The notes under the pieces: generated by a model
Databases searched by the model: none
What the model saw: only the letters and a program-made list of their open reading frames with translations
What the model was told of the DNA's origin: nothing
Shown: piece by piece, positions 43,629-53,004 of the stretch
Numbering within the stretch: position 1 is the stretch's first letter
Layout: every line of letters begins with the position of its first letter
Source: Methylomonas sp.
GTDB taxonomy: Bacteria > Pseudomonadota > Gammaproteobacteria > Methylococcales > Methylomonadaceae
Assembly (NCBI RefSeq): GCF_023228165.1
Contig: NZ_JALOBS010000009.1
Coordinates: 62,001-126,000, forward strand
DNA length: 64,000 nucleotides
Direction of reading: 5' to 3'
Program-made: the position numbers and the translations under genes

Positions 43629-44171
43629 TTACGAATCGCCAATATATTCGACGGAAACTTCGGCTAGCCCGGAAATACCAATCTGTTTCGCCGCGCCTTG
43701 CGACAAATCAATCAACCGATCGCTTTTAAAAGGCCCCCTATCGTTAATCATTACCTCCACGGAACGGCCGGTTTTAAGATTGGTGACTTTTACTCTCGAC
43801 GGGATAGGCAAGGTTTTATGGGCCGCGCTAAGCCCATGCGGATGAAAGCGGGCGCCACTCGCCGTGCGACTGCCGGATTGACCACCGTACCAGGATGCCA
43901 TGCCCGTGGCTTTATAGCCAACCGCACTGGGCAAGGGCGCGTAAGTTTTACCTTTAACTTTGTAAGGTTTGTTATAAGCTGCCAAGCGGTTATAGGCGGG
44001 CAGCTTGGCTTCCGGAAACTGGCTGGAAGTCATCATGGGCGATATGCTTGCACAGCCTCCCAGCGAAACCCAGGTTGTAACCGTCATCAGCCGAACCATT
44101 TGCCTGTTTGACCCACTAAAGCACGCCGTTAACCATTCGAAAAATCTAATCATTATTCCGCCTGTCTTCAT
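43629..44171 (-). CDS. rlpA: RlpA-family septal ring lytic transglycosylase, no SPOR domain
   Basis: A protein of up to 180 residues. A lipobox SLGGC at residues 35-39 marks an outer-membrane lipoprotein, and a double-psi beta-barrel domain follows with ASWYGG, SGARF, the catalytic His in SAAHKTLP and Asp in INDRGPF. It cleaves naked glycan strands. The SPOR domain of E. coli RlpA is absent. The N-terminus is long for a signal peptide, and an internal ATG at residue 25 would give a more usual one, so the start is uncertain. Confidence 0.85.
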   Translation of the reverse strand: MKTGGIMIRFFEWLTACFSGSNRQMVRLMTVTTWVSLGGCASISPMMTSSQFPEAKLPAYNRLAAYNKPYKVKGKTYAPLPSAVGYKATGMASWYGGQSGSRTASGARFHPHGLSAAHKTLPIPSRVKVTNLKTGRSVEVMINDRGPFKSDRLIDLSQGAAKQIGISGLAEVSVEYIGDS

Positions 44172-44505
44172 TGCCGCAAATCAACGCTGCAACCACGTTA
44201 CGAAGCATTCATTCACTTTGCTGATAATTAAGGATTTGTTTATTCTACAAAATCCTTCTTAAAATCAGATGAGGCTGAAATTATGATTGGGTTAAATTCA
44301 TCAGCGCTTAAAACAGCGGCAGACGCTATTCAGGGCAGCGTTAAGACATAAAAATTCGAAAAAATTTGGTCAAAAACAGGACATAAAATGGTTACTCTCA
44401 ACTTGTCGTCCTAAACGCAGTCGCGAAATGGATGGCGATTTGTAAACACCTCAATCCAAATGCCCGCAGGGGGTGCGGGCGAATGACTCATCTTAACCAG
44501 GCTTT
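44172..44505. other. 334-base non-coding stretch between rlpA and the DUF2582 gene
   Basis: It contains an 8-base perfect inverted repeat AAGGATTT/AAATCCTT at 44230-44257 upstream of rlpA, a 22-codon frame at 44283 with AGG upstream but no recognisable product, and the terminator-like hairpin at 44462-44480. Nothing else is visible. Confidence 0.45.
44462..44480 (-). terminator. terminator-like hairpin after the DUF2582 gene
   Basis: GCCCGCA/TGCGGGC with a loop of five G, 25 bases after the stop on the minus strand. The following T run is short (ATTTGGATT), so termination may be partial. Confidence 0.5.
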
Positions 44506-44970
44506 TTATTTCAAGGCAACGACCTCGATCCGGTCGGCGATACTGATGCTAATTTTGTCTTCCAAAGCCAGCCAGCCAATACTGCGCTGGACGATTTTCT
44601 CCTCTTCCGGAAGCTCCTTTACCAATTTAGCAACGGAGGTCTCGCCGTTTCCAGACAAGTAATGCCAAATAGTACCCGCGGTTAAACCGACCCGCTCGGC
44701 CATCGGTAATTCCGGTTTTGCCGCCGCCGGTTTGACTGGCTTGGCTTTAGGCTTTGCAGCAGCCGGCTTCTTCGGCGCAGTCTCTACAACCGAAGCAGGA
44801 CGGGGTTGTTCGACGTTGACTTGCGGCGCTACCGCTTTAGGCTTCTTTTCCGGTGCCTGGCCGGCGCTGGTTTTTTTCGGCGTCAGCTTGGCAGCGGCTT
44901 TGGGAGCAACAGCAGCTTCGACTGTAACTTTCGTTGCAGGTGTTTCGGGAGAGATTTTGGTCTTTTTCAT
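44506..44970 (-). CDS. DUF2582 winged-helix protein with Ala/Lys/Pro-rich tail
   Basis: A 154-residue protein. The C-terminal 70 residues match the DUF2582 winged helix (ERVGLTAGTIWHYLSGNGE, then VQRSIGWLALEDKI). The first 85 residues are low-complexity, rich in Ala, Lys and Pro (KPKAVAPQV, KKPAAAKPKAKPVKPAAAKP), like histone H1-type nucleoid proteins. The start is ATG 44970; a frame to 45072 is not supported. The composition suggests a DNA-associated role, not yet tested. Confidence 0.7.
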   Translation of the reverse strand: MKKTKISPETPATKVTVEAAVAPKAAAKLTPKKTSAGQAPEKKPKAVAPQVNVEQPRPASVVETAPKKPAAAKPKAKPVKPAAAKPELPMAERVGLTAGTIWHYLSGNGETSVAKLVKELPEEEKIVQRSIGWLALEDKISISIADRIEVVALK

Positions 44971-45140
44971 AATGCGATAGCCCTTAAAAAACAAAGTACG
45001 CAGTATAAACCATTCGGAAATAAACCCACTCCAACAGTTAACGGGGGGCTGGAATTTCGCAGCCAATGGCAATAATACGTTAGTATCCGCTCAACGATAC
45101 ATCAGCTTGAGACGCTCAGCTAACCCAATATTAACTCGCC

Positions 45141-46025
45141 ATGATTACAGTTTCATTGCCCGACAATCACACGCCTGCCTCCTCAAGTGCTTTAATCGGT
45201 TGCGAATGGCTGCTGCAAAACATCGATCGTCCCAACCTGGTTATCCTGGACGCCACGTTCTTCTTAGCCAGACAACACCGTAACGCCCGACAGGCATTCG
45301 AACGCCAGCATATTCCCTGCGCACAGTTCTTCGATATAGACGTAATTGCTGACCAGGACAGCGCCCTGCCGCATACGCTGCCCAGTGCGGCACAATTTGC
45401 CCGGCAAATGGGGCAATTCGGCATCGATAATGACAGCAGGGTAATTATTTACGACCATAATCACTTTTTTGCCGCAGCCCGCGTCTGGTGGATGTTTCGG
45501 GTATTTGGGCACGACAAAGTCAATGTTTTGGACGGCGGCCTGACGCGCTGGGCAACATTATCGTACCCCTTGACCGCCGAGGCCAAGTCGCCGGCATCCA
45601 AACCGTTTAATGTTGTTTTTCAACCCCGGCTTTATGTGGATTTGCAACAGCTACTTGCCATACATCGACAAGGCTGCGCACAAATTTTGGATGCCCGTTC
45701 CGAGGACAGTTTTAACGGCCGACGCCCGTTACCCGATCCCGCTCTTCATCCCGGCCATATCCCGGGCAGCGTTAATCTTCCCTACCAGAACTTATTCAAC
45801 GAGGAGGATCACCGCTTAAAGCCAAACGAATCGTTACAACAGCTCCTATCGGCCGCCAAAGTGGACTGCACCCTGCCGATGGTCGCCAGTTGCGGCTCGG
45901 GCGTGTCTGCGGCACTATTGATTCTGGCGCTTTATCAACTGGGTATCCACAATGTACCGCTGTACGATGGCTCCTGGGCGGAATGGGGACGGCGGGCGGA
46001 TTTGCCCAGGCAAACGCTGGCTTAA
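45141..46025 (+). CDS. sulfurtransferase, two rhodanese domains
   Basis: A 294-residue protein with two rhodanese domains. The active Cys is in VASCGSGVSAALL in the second domain; the CGSGV(T/S) loop is typical of 3-mercaptopyruvate sulfurtransferases (SseA), whereas thiosulfate enzymes usually carry CRKGV. The PGHIPGSVNLPY and LYDGSWAEWG motifs support this. It lies 28 bases before a methyltransferase gene on the same strand. Confidence 0.88.
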   Translation: MITVSLPDNHTPASSSALIGCEWLLQNIDRPNLVILDATFFLARQHRNARQAFERQHIPCAQFFDIDVIADQDSALPHTLPSAAQFARQMGQFGIDNDSRVIIYDHNHFFAAARVWWMFRVFGHDKVNVLDGGLTRWATLSYPLTAEAKSPASKPFNVVFQPRLYVDLQQLLAIHRQGCAQILDARSEDSFNGRRPLPDPALHPGHIPGSVNLPYQNLFNEEDHRLKPNESLQQLLSAAKVDCTLPMVASCGSGVSAALLILALYQLGIHNVPLYDGSWAEWGRRADLPRQTLA

Positions 46026-46053
46026 GCCGGTTTAATTTCATCCGGCAAAGCTT

Positions 46054-46680
46054 ATGGATCGAAAAACCAACACCTTGCAAGAAATCGAAACAATCACGCT
46101 GGGTCACTATAATCAAAACGCAGCGGACTTTTGGCGCGGAACGCAAGATCACGACGTCAGCCAAAACTATGCGGCTTTCTTGGCCCCGTTTCCAGAGGAT
46201 AGCAAACTGGATATTCTAGACTTGGGCTGCGGACCCGGCAGGGATGTTTATTACTTCAAAACCTTGGGCCATAGACCTGTTGGCCTGGACGGCAGCGAAG
46301 TATTTTGCCGGATGGCCCAGGCCTATACCGGATGCCGGATACTGCAACAGAACTTCCTGTCCCTGGACCTACCCTATCAGGCTTTCGACGGCATTTTCGC
46401 CAATGCAGCCCTATTTCACGTACCCAGTCGCGAATTACCCCGCGTTCTGAACCAGCTATATGCGACTTTAAGGCCGAATGGTATATTGTTCATGTCCAAC
46501 CCGCGCGGCAACGGTGAGGGTTGGTCGGGAAACCGCTACGGCCACTATATGCAGGTCGATCGCTGCGAACGTTTTTTGGCGGATGCCGGCTTTAACATGC
46601 TGGATTTTTATTACCGCCCCCCAGGCAAACCTTTGCATGAACAGCCCTGGTTGGCGGTTACCGCCATCAAACCAAGCTAA
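46054..46680 (+). CDS. class I SAM-dependent methyltransferase
   Basis: A 208-residue protein with motif I DLGCGPGRDV, motif post-I GLDGSE, and GIFANAALFHVP as motif IV. It is of the methyltransf_11/25 type. The substrate is unknown. It follows the sulfurtransferase by 28 bases. A bidirectional terminator separates it from ssb. Confidence 0.85.
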   Translation: MDRKTNTLQEIETITLGHYNQNAADFWRGTQDHDVSQNYAAFLAPFPEDSKLDILDLGCGPGRDVYYFKTLGHRPVGLDGSEVFCRMAQAYTGCRILQQNFLSLDLPYQAFDGIFANAALFHVPSRELPRVLNQLYATLRPNGILFMSNPRGNGEGWSGNRYGHYMQVDRCERFLADAGFNMLDFYYRPPGKPLHEQPWLAVTAIKPS

Positions 46681-46720
46681 AATTTTCGCCACCGCATCCA
46701 GCCATTTGCCCAGCATAAAC

Positions 46721-46745
46721 AAAAAGCCTCCTATAACAGAGGCTT
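46721..46745. terminator. bidirectional terminator between methyltransferase gene and ssb
   Basis: AAGCCTC/GAGGCTT with an eight-base loop, preceded by an A run and followed by T-rich bases. It lies between convergent genes and can serve both. Confidence 0.75.
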
Positions 46746-46781
46746 AGTTTATTTTATTTACATTTTAATCCCAGGTGTAAA

Positions 46782-47249
46782 TCAAAACGGAATATCGTCA
46801 TCGAAATCATCGTAACTGGCGGGTGCCGGTTGCGACGGCGCGGAAGGAGCAGAAGATGCTGGGCGATTGTCGTAGCTGCTGGCAGGCGGCGCGTTATCAG
46901 AATAGTTAGTGGTGCCACCGCTTCGACTACCCAGCATATTCATGTTATCGGCAACGATTTCAGTTGTGTAGCGCTCTTGCCCATCCTGACCTTGCCATTT
47001 CTGAGTACGAATGCGGCCTTCAACATAGACCTGACTGCCTTTTTTCAGATATTCGCCGGCAATTTTTGCCAAACCACTAAAAAACACTACCCGATGCCAT
47101 TCAGTTTCTTCCTTGCGTTCGTTGGTATTACGATCTTTCCAGCGACGGGTGGTCGCGAGTCTTATCGTAGTAATGGCATCGCCACTTGGCATATAGCGTA
47201 CTTCAGGATCGGCTCCGAGATTTCCGATCAGCATAACTTTGTTCAACAT
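46782..47249 (-). CDS. ssb: Single-stranded DNA-binding protein
   Basis: A 155-residue SSB with the OB fold start MLNKVMLIGNLGADPEVRY, aromatic DNA-contact residues, a Ser/Pro/Ala-rich linker and the acidic tip DDFDDDIPF that recruits repair partners. It lies after the MFS gene, which is divergent from uvrA. This uvrA-MFS-ssb order is seen in many gammaproteobacteria. Confidence 0.96.
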   Translation of the reverse strand: MLNKVMLIGNLGADPEVRYMPSGDAITTIRLATTRRWKDRNTNERKEETEWHRVVFFSGLAKIAGEYLKKGSQVYVEGRIRTQKWQGQDGQERYTTEIVADNMNMLGSRSGGTTNYSDNAPPASSYDNRPASSAPSAPSQPAPASYDDFDDDIPF

Positions 47250-47284
47250 GGTTGTCTCCGTTTAAAAAATTCAATAACAATGAC

Positions 47285-48670
47285 TTACTGCCATTGCTTT
47301 AAAAATAGGTTTAATTCGTTTTTATCCAACCGCTGACTATCGACTTTTAAATAGGCGGTATTTTCTTCGAAATGCAACCGCACCTCTTCGACACCGTTGA
47401 GGGCTATTAGCCGCTTGGAAAATTCCGTTCCCCGCTCCGGTTTAACGGCTTGCAGCGAAAGCAGCAAGTTGGCCAGATAACGCGGCGGCGACATGAATAG
47501 AGCAACTAACGCCCAGCTGGCCGCAATGGCGGCGGAAAATATAAACACCGAGCTGGGGCCGTATTCGCCGTATAACCAGCCACCGCTGGTACCGCCTAAA
47601 AAAGCGCCCATGAATTGAGAGCTGGAATATATCCCCATGGCCGTGCCCTTCAAATCGCCCGGCGCGGTTTTGGAAATCAGCGAAGGCAACGTGGCTTCCA
47701 ATAAGTTAAAGCCGCAGAAAAACACCCACAGGCAGGCGATCAAACCGATCAACTGGCCGTGTAGCAGAATAAAGCCCAAATTGGCAAGCACCAGGGAAAT
47801 CACCGCACCGACGAATACTTTCTTCATCTGGCGCTTTTTCTCGGCGATGATCACGAACGGAATGATGGCCGCCATGGATGTAACCAGCACCGGCAAATAA
47901 ACCAGCCAATGTTTACCGGCCAGCAATCCTGCGTCGCGCATCAATAACGGCACCACCACGAAGCTGGCCATTAAAATCAGATGCAGCGAAAAAATACCGT
48001 AATTAAGCCGCAGCAAATCGGCGTTTTTGATCACCGAGCTCAGCTCGGACGGAATATATTCGGCATCGCGGTGCACGCTTATCTTGCGGGGATTAGGCAC
48101 GATGAACACGATAACCAGCACAGCCAACGACGCCAAAATCGCAATCGTCCAAAAAATGCCGCTAATGCCGAAATGGTGGGCGATCAGCGGCCCCACGGTC
48201 ATCGCCACCCCAAACGAAACGCCTATACTGGCACCTATGGTGGCCATGGCTTTGGTGCGATTTACCTCCTGGGTCAAATCCGCCAACAAGGCCATCACGG
48301 CAGCCGAAACCGCCCCGCAGCCTTGTAAGGCGCGCCCGATCAGTATCCCGTAAATATCCGTCGCCAGCGCCGCCACCACGCTACCGGCTAAAAACAGCAG
48401 CAAGCCGATGACGATAATCGCTTTGCGACTGAAGCGATCCGACAATAAACCGAACGGGATTTGCAGTACGGCTTGCGTCAGGCCGTAAATCCCCATGGTC
48501 AATCCGACTAATTTGGGTGTCGAGCCCGGCATTTGTTCGGTAAACAGCGACAATACCGGTAATAGCATGAATAAACCCAGCATTCTGAGCGAATAAATAC
48601 TGGCCAGCGAAACAGTTGCCCGCTTTTCCATGCGCGTCATTGCACCCGAAACATCCTGAACCTGTGTCAA
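47285..48670 (-). CDS. MFS transporter with C-terminal ferredoxin-like domain
   Basis: A 461-residue drug-resistance-type MFS protein with twelve helices, motif A in GLLSDRFSRKAI and motif C in GASIGVSFGVAMTVGP. The last 65 residues are a soluble alpha/beta domain (GVEEVRLHFEENTAYLKVD) seen in family members next to uvrA. I choose TTG 48670, because GAGGAG lies seven bases before it; the ATG at 48640 has no ribosome site. The substrate is not known. Confidence 0.85.
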   Translation of the reverse strand: MTQVQDVSGAMTRMEKRATVSLASIYSLRMLGLFMLLPVLSLFTEQMPGSTPKLVGLTMGIYGLTQAVLQIPFGLLSDRFSRKAIIVIGLLLFLAGSVVAALATDIYGILIGRALQGCGAVSAAVMALLADLTQEVNRTKAMATIGASIGVSFGVAMTVGPLIAHHFGISGIFWTIAILASLAVLVIVFIVPNPRKISVHRDAEYIPSELSSVIKNADLLRLNYGIFSLHLILMASFVVVPLLMRDAGLLAGKHWLVYLPVLVTSMAAIIPFVIIAEKKRQMKKVFVGAVISLVLANLGFILLHGQLIGLIACLWVFFCGFNLLEATLPSLISKTAPGDLKGTAMGIYSSSQFMGAFLGGTSGGWLYGEYGPSSVFIFSAAIAASWALVALFMSPPRYLANLLLSLQAVKPERGTEFSKRLIALNGVEEVRLHFEENTAYLKVDSQRLDKNELNLFLKQWQ

Positions 48671-48746
48671 ACCCCAACTCCTCTTTGCCTTGCATCGTGA
48701 AAGACACGTATAGTATCAGGTTCTTTAAATTGCAGGAATCGACACA

Positions 48747-51563
48747 GTGGACACCATTAGTATTCGCGGCGCCCGCACTCACAATCTGAAAAACATCGAC
48801 CTGGATCTGCCCAGGGATAGCTTGATCGTCATCACCGGCTTGTCCGGCTCCGGCAAGTCGTCGTTGGCATTCGATACGATTTACGCCGAAGGCCAGCGCC
48901 GTTATGTGGAATCCCTATCCGCCTACGCCCGACAGTTTTTATCGATGATGGAAAAACCGGATGTCGACCATATCGAAGGCCTGTCGCCCGCCATTTCCAT
49001 CGAACAAAAATCCACGTCGCACAATCCGCGCTCCACGGTCGGCACCATTACCGAGATTTACGACTATCTGCGTCTACTATATGCCCGGGTCGGCATCCCG
49101 CGTTGCCCCGAGCACGGCGGCTCGCTGGAAGCCCAAACCGTCAGCCAGATGGTGGACCAAGTCTTGGCGCAGCCGGATGGCGAGCGCTGGATGCTGCTGG
49201 CGCCGGTAGTTAATGACCGCAAGGGCGAACATGTGCTGCTACTGGAGGACTTGAAAGCCCAGGGCTTTTTGCGGGCCCGGATCGACGGTGAAGTCTATGA
49301 ACTGGACGAACCGCCCACCCTGGATTTAAAGAAAAAACACACAATAGAAGTTATCGTCGACCGTTTCAAAATTCGCGACGACATTGCCTTGCGGCTGGCG
49401 GAATCGTTTGAAACCGCGCTGCGTTTATCTGACGGTCTGGCAATTGCCGCCTCGATGGAGACCGAGCAAAAGCTGCTGTTTTCCGAACGTTACGCCTGTC
49501 CGCATTGTGGCTATAGTTTGAGCGAACTGGAACCGCGAATTTTTTCTTTCAACAACCCGAAAGGCGCCTGCCCGAGCTGCGATGGCCTGGGAGTACGCCA
49601 GCACTTCGACCCGCAACTAGTGGTACATAATCCGGACATCAGCCTGGCCGGCGGTGCTGTGCGGGGCTGGGACCGCCGTAATGCCTATTATTACCAAATC
49701 ATTTGCGCCTTGGCCGAGCATTACGGCTTCGATCCCGAAACGCCGTTCTCGAAAATCTCCCAAGACATACAGGCTGTGATTTTGTACGGCAGCGGCGAAG
49801 ACAGCATCACCTTCCAATTCCAAATGGGCCAAGGCAAACCCAAGATCAGCCGCCATCCGTTTGAAGGCATCATTCCCAATATGGAGCGGCGCTATCATGA
49901 AAGCGACTCGCAGATGGTGCGGGATGAGTTGTCCAAATATCTGGCTCAGCAAACCTGCGCAGTCTGCAACGGCGCCCGCTTAAACCTCGGCGCGCGCAAT
50001 GTGTTTGTGCAGGACCAGCCTTTACATCACGTCACCCGCTTACCCATCAAGCAAACCTTGCGTTTTTTTCAACAGCTGTCGATACCCGGCCACCGCGGCG
50101 AAATCGCGGCTAAAATCAACAAGGAAATCCAGGAGCGGCTGGAGTTTTTGGTGAACGTCGGCCTGGATTATCTGACGCTTGATCGCAGCGCAGACACCTT
50201 GTCCGGCGGCGAAGCGCAGCGCATACGCCTGGCCAGCCAGATAGGCGCGGGCCTGGTAGGCGTGATGTATGTGCTGGACGAGCCCTCGATAGGTCTGCAT
50301 CAACGCGACAACCAGCGTTTGCTGAATACCTTGTTCCGACTACGCGATCTGGGCAATACCGTTATCGTGGTGGAACACGACGAGGACGCCATCCGCGCCG
50401 CCGACCATATCGTCGACATCGGCCCCGGCGCCGGGGTGCACGGCGGCCAAATAGTCTCGCAAGGTACCCCAGCGCAAATTCTGGCCGATCCCAACTCACT
50501 GACCGGCCAGTATTTATCCGGCGCTTTGTCGATCCAAATGCCGGACCATACCACGTCGCGCGACCCATCTCGGCAATTAACCATACGCAACGCTCACGGT
50601 AACAATTTGAAAAACGTCACGGTGAGTTTCCCGGTGGGACTGCTAACCTGTGTCACCGGCGTGTCCGGCTCCGGCAAATCCACGCTGATTAACGATACCT
50701 TATACAGCCACGCCGCCCGCAGCATCAACGGCGCCAGTTGTATTCCCGCCCCTTGCGAAGCGGTCGAAGGTCTGGAGCATTTCGACAAGGTGGTAGATAT
50801 CGATCAAAGTCCGATCGGCCGCACCCCGCGCTCCAATCCCGCTACCTACACCGGTATTTTTACGCCGGTGCGGGAATTGTTCTCGGCCACGCCGGAAGCC
50901 CGTTCGCGCGGTTATACGCCGGGCCGCTTTAGTTTTAACGTCAAAGGCGGCCGCTGCGAAGCATGCTCCGGCGACGGGGTCATCAAAGTGGAAATGCATT
51001 TTCTGCCGGATATTTTCGTGCCTTGCGACATCTGCCACGGCAAGCGCTATAACCGGGAGACACTGGAAGTGCGTTACAAAGGCAAGAGCATCCACGAAGT
51101 GTTGGAGATGACGGTGGAAGACGCCGCGCAGTTTTTCTCGGCGGTCCCCAGTCTGGCCCGTAAGCTGCATACCTTAATCGACGTAGGTTTGAGCTATATC
51201 ACGCTGGGGCAAAATGCTACAACGCTGTCGGGCGGCGAGGCACAGCGGGTCAAGCTGGCCAAGGAACTATCCAAACGGGATACCGGCAAAACCCTGTATA
51301 TCCTGGACGAACCGACCACCGGCTTACATTTTCATGACATCAAACAATTGCTGTCCGTACTGCACACGCTGCGCGATCACGGCAATACCGTCATCATCAT
51401 CGAACATAATCTGGATGTGATTAAAACAGCGGATTGGATTGTGGATATGGGACCGGAAGGCGGGAATGGCGGCGGCACGCTGGTTGCCGAAGGCACTCCG
51501 CAAGAAATTGCCCGGCACACCGACTCGCATACCGGCGTTTATCTGCGGCGATTTTTTAGTTGA
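48747..51563 (+). CDS. uvrA: Excinuclease ABC subunit A
   Basis: A 938-residue UvrA with both ABC ATPase halves (Walker A GLSGSGKSS and GVSGSGKST; signatures LSGGEAQRIRLA and LSGGEAQRVKLA). Zinc-binding motifs CPHC/CPSC and CEAC/CDIC are visible, as are the interruptions with the UvrB-binding region. It finds helix-distorting DNA damage. The start is GTG 48747 with AGGA upstream. I found no LexA-type CTGT-N8-ACAG site in the 76 bases shared with the MFS gene. The stop lies five bases before the 3' end of tRNA-Val. Confidence 0.97.
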   Translation: MDTISIRGARTHNLKNIDLDLPRDSLIVITGLSGSGKSSLAFDTIYAEGQRRYVESLSAYARQFLSMMEKPDVDHIEGLSPAISIEQKSTSHNPRSTVGTITEIYDYLRLLYARVGIPRCPEHGGSLEAQTVSQMVDQVLAQPDGERWMLLAPVVNDRKGEHVLLLEDLKAQGFLRARIDGEVYELDEPPTLDLKKKHTIEVIVDRFKIRDDIALRLAESFETALRLSDGLAIAASMETEQKLLFSERYACPHCGYSLSELEPRIFSFNNPKGACPSCDGLGVRQHFDPQLVVHNPDISLAGGAVRGWDRRNAYYYQIICALAEHYGFDPETPFSKISQDIQAVILYGSGEDSITFQFQMGQGKPKISRHPFEGIIPNMERRYHESDSQMVRDELSKYLAQQTCAVCNGARLNLGARNVFVQDQPLHHVTRLPIKQTLRFFQQLSIPGHRGEIAAKINKEIQERLEFLVNVGLDYLTLDRSADTLSGGEAQRIRLASQIGAGLVGVMYVLDEPSIGLHQRDNQRLLNTLFRLRDLGNTVIVVEHDEDAIRAADHIVDIGPGAGVHGGQIVSQGTPAQILADPNSLTGQYLSGALSIQMPDHTTSRDPSRQLTIRNAHGNNLKNVTVSFPVGLLTCVTGVSGSGKSTLINDTLYSHAARSINGASCIPAPCEAVEGLEHFDKVVDIDQSPIGRTPRSNPATYTGIFTPVRELFSATPEARSRGYTPGRFSFNVKGGRCEACSGDGVIKVEMHFLPDIFVPCDICHGKRYNRETLEVRYKGKSIHEVLEMTVEDAAQFFSAVPSLARKLHTLIDVGLSYITLGQNATTLSGGEAQRVKLAKELSKRDTGKTLYILDEPTTGLHFHDIKQLLSVLHTLRDHGNTVIIIEHNLDVIKTADWIVDMGPEGGNGGGTLVAEGTPQEIARHTDSHTGVYLRRFFS

Positions 51564-51567
51564 AATC

Positions 51568-51643
51568 TGGTGGGTGCTGAGGGGTTCGAACCCCCGACCC
51601 TCGCCTTGTAAGGGCGATGCTCTCCCAGCTGAGCTAAGCACCC
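51568..51643 (-). tRNA. tRNA-Val, anticodon TAC
   Basis: A 76-base tRNA with a seven-base acceptor stem (GGGTGCT/AGCACCC), D-arm with AGCTCAG and GGGAGAG, anticodon stem TCGCC/GGCGA around the loop CTTACAA, T-loop GGTTCGAACC and encoded CCA. The anticodon TAC reads GUA and other valine codons. The gene is convergent with uvrA, with only four bases between. Confidence 0.97.
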
Positions 51644-51959
51644 GACTCCAACCGGCGGGCATTCTATACAAATTCTCCCGCATTGCAAAATGTTTTTGTA
51701 ACAGAATAAATACCCGGATTGCTCTATCCGAAATGCTTGAACCCCATCAAAGATAAATTATTATTGTTGCTATAGTTGAAAAAAACCATACTTAGCATAT
51801 CTTTAATGAGCCAGAAACTTAAGTTTGAATGCAAAAATTGATTTATTAAGGTCTCGTCCGGCTAGCTTTTTGAGACCTACCGTTAAATTCATCGGGCAAG
51901 GAATATCTCGACTAGCTTGCCAGTAAAATCAACGCCTCAATCTCATTTATATAAAAGAT
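51644..51959. other. 316-base intergenic stretch between tRNA-Val and the GGDEF gene
   Basis: It holds the tRNA promoter (51661-51688) and a perfect inverted pair AGGTCTC/GAGACCT at 51849-51878 with a 16-base loop. No gene is visible. The promoter of the GGDEF gene is presumably in the last 80 bases. Confidence 0.5.
51661..51688 (-). promoter_or_regulatory. promoter of tRNA-Val
   Basis: On the minus strand TTGCAA (51688-51683) and TAGAAT (51666-51661) with a 16-base spacer, followed by a GC-rich discriminator (GCCCGCC) as in stable RNA promoters under stringent control. The start point would be about 10 bases before the tRNA. Confidence 0.6.
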
Positions 51960-52994
51960 ATGGACCATAGCGCAGCGCTTTTACCCGTTTACGATTTTTC
52001 CTTTGCTCTGAATTCCGATTATCTTAAAAAAATTATTCCGCTGCTAACCCAGCATCAAATAGCCGCAAATCCAGTAAATTATGCTATTTTTTACGATTAT
52101 GTTACCGAACTAAATCCTTCCTTAACTTCGGCCGTCAATCAATTGTTGAGCCGGAATATCTCGTTCGACCACGAGACCAGCCTAGAGTTATACGGCAACT
52201 TTATCAGCAATGCTTCGCTAAGATCGTTCGACAACATCAATCAGCAAATTCATAAAGTGATTCGTCAGGCAACGGATGCTATTAACGATACCTGTCACAA
52301 AGCCGAACAGACTAACGATAGCTTTCAGAAAAAATCGGCAATTCTGGAAAACACACCAGAGATAGCTACCACCCAATCAATTTTGCAAGAAATCATTCAA
52401 GAGACAAAATCGCTTGCCGCCACCAGCCAAGCCATGCAAATTCAATTAAATAAAGCCAATGTGGAAATGGAACAACTGCGTGCCGAGTTGGCCCAAGTTC
52501 GGCAAATAGCTGTAACGGACGGCTTGACCGGCTTGTTAAACCGCAGGGCTTTCGACCAGACTTTGAGCGAGATTATTGAACAACCCGGCAAAGCGACAAC
52601 TTGCCTGTCCTTGCTGGATATCGATCATTTCAAACGGGTAAACGACACCTACGGTCATACCATAGGCGATAACGTCATCAAATTCGTGGCGACATTAATG
52701 AAAAAACACGCGGAAGATCATCACCATGTGGCGCGCTATGGCGGCGAGGAATTAGCCATCATCATGCCGAATACGCCGAAGCAGAAAGCGATTGAGATCG
52801 CCGAAAATATCCGCCTTGAAATGGAGAAAAGCCGCTTAAAACGGAAAACAGATAACTTAACCTTAGGCCGGATTACCATTTCAGTCGGTATAGCCGAATT
52901 ACTTGCCAATGACGACCCGGAAAGTTTTGTTACCCGCGCCGACACGGCCCTTTATCAAGCCAAGGAAACCGGTCGAAATAAAGTGATGCATTAA
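51960..52994 (+). CDS. diguanylate cyclase with a helical N-terminal domain
   Basis: A 344-residue protein. The GGDEF domain at about 185-340 has the active motif RYGGEELAI and substrate-binding DGLTGLLNRRAFD. The inhibitory I-site (RxxD) is replaced by EDHH, so product inhibition is probably lost. The N-terminal 150 residues are helical, with no membrane segments; this type of N-terminus (NPVNYAIFYDYV, then NPSLTSAVNQLL) occurs in other proteobacterial GGDEF proteins, and its signal is not known. A bidirectional terminator separates it from fabG. Confidence 0.87.
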   Translation: MDHSAALLPVYDFSFALNSDYLKKIIPLLTQHQIAANPVNYAIFYDYVTELNPSLTSAVNQLLSRNISFDHETSLELYGNFISNASLRSFDNINQQIHKVIRQATDAINDTCHKAEQTNDSFQKKSAILENTPEIATTQSILQEIIQETKSLAATSQAMQIQLNKANVEMEQLRAELAQVRQIAVTDGLTGLLNRRAFDQTLSEIIEQPGKATTCLSLLDIDHFKRVNDTYGHTIGDNVIKFVATLMKKHAEDHHHVARYGGEELAIIMPNTPKQKAIEIAENIRLEMEKSRLKRKTDNLTLGRITISVGIAELLANDDPESFVTRADTALYQAKETGRNKVMH

Positions 52995-53004
52995 TCGACA
53001 TACA

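Noticed and set aside
48671..48746. LexA/SOS box between the MFS gene and uvrA
   Set aside because: No CTGT-N8-ACAG pattern is present in the shared upstream region.
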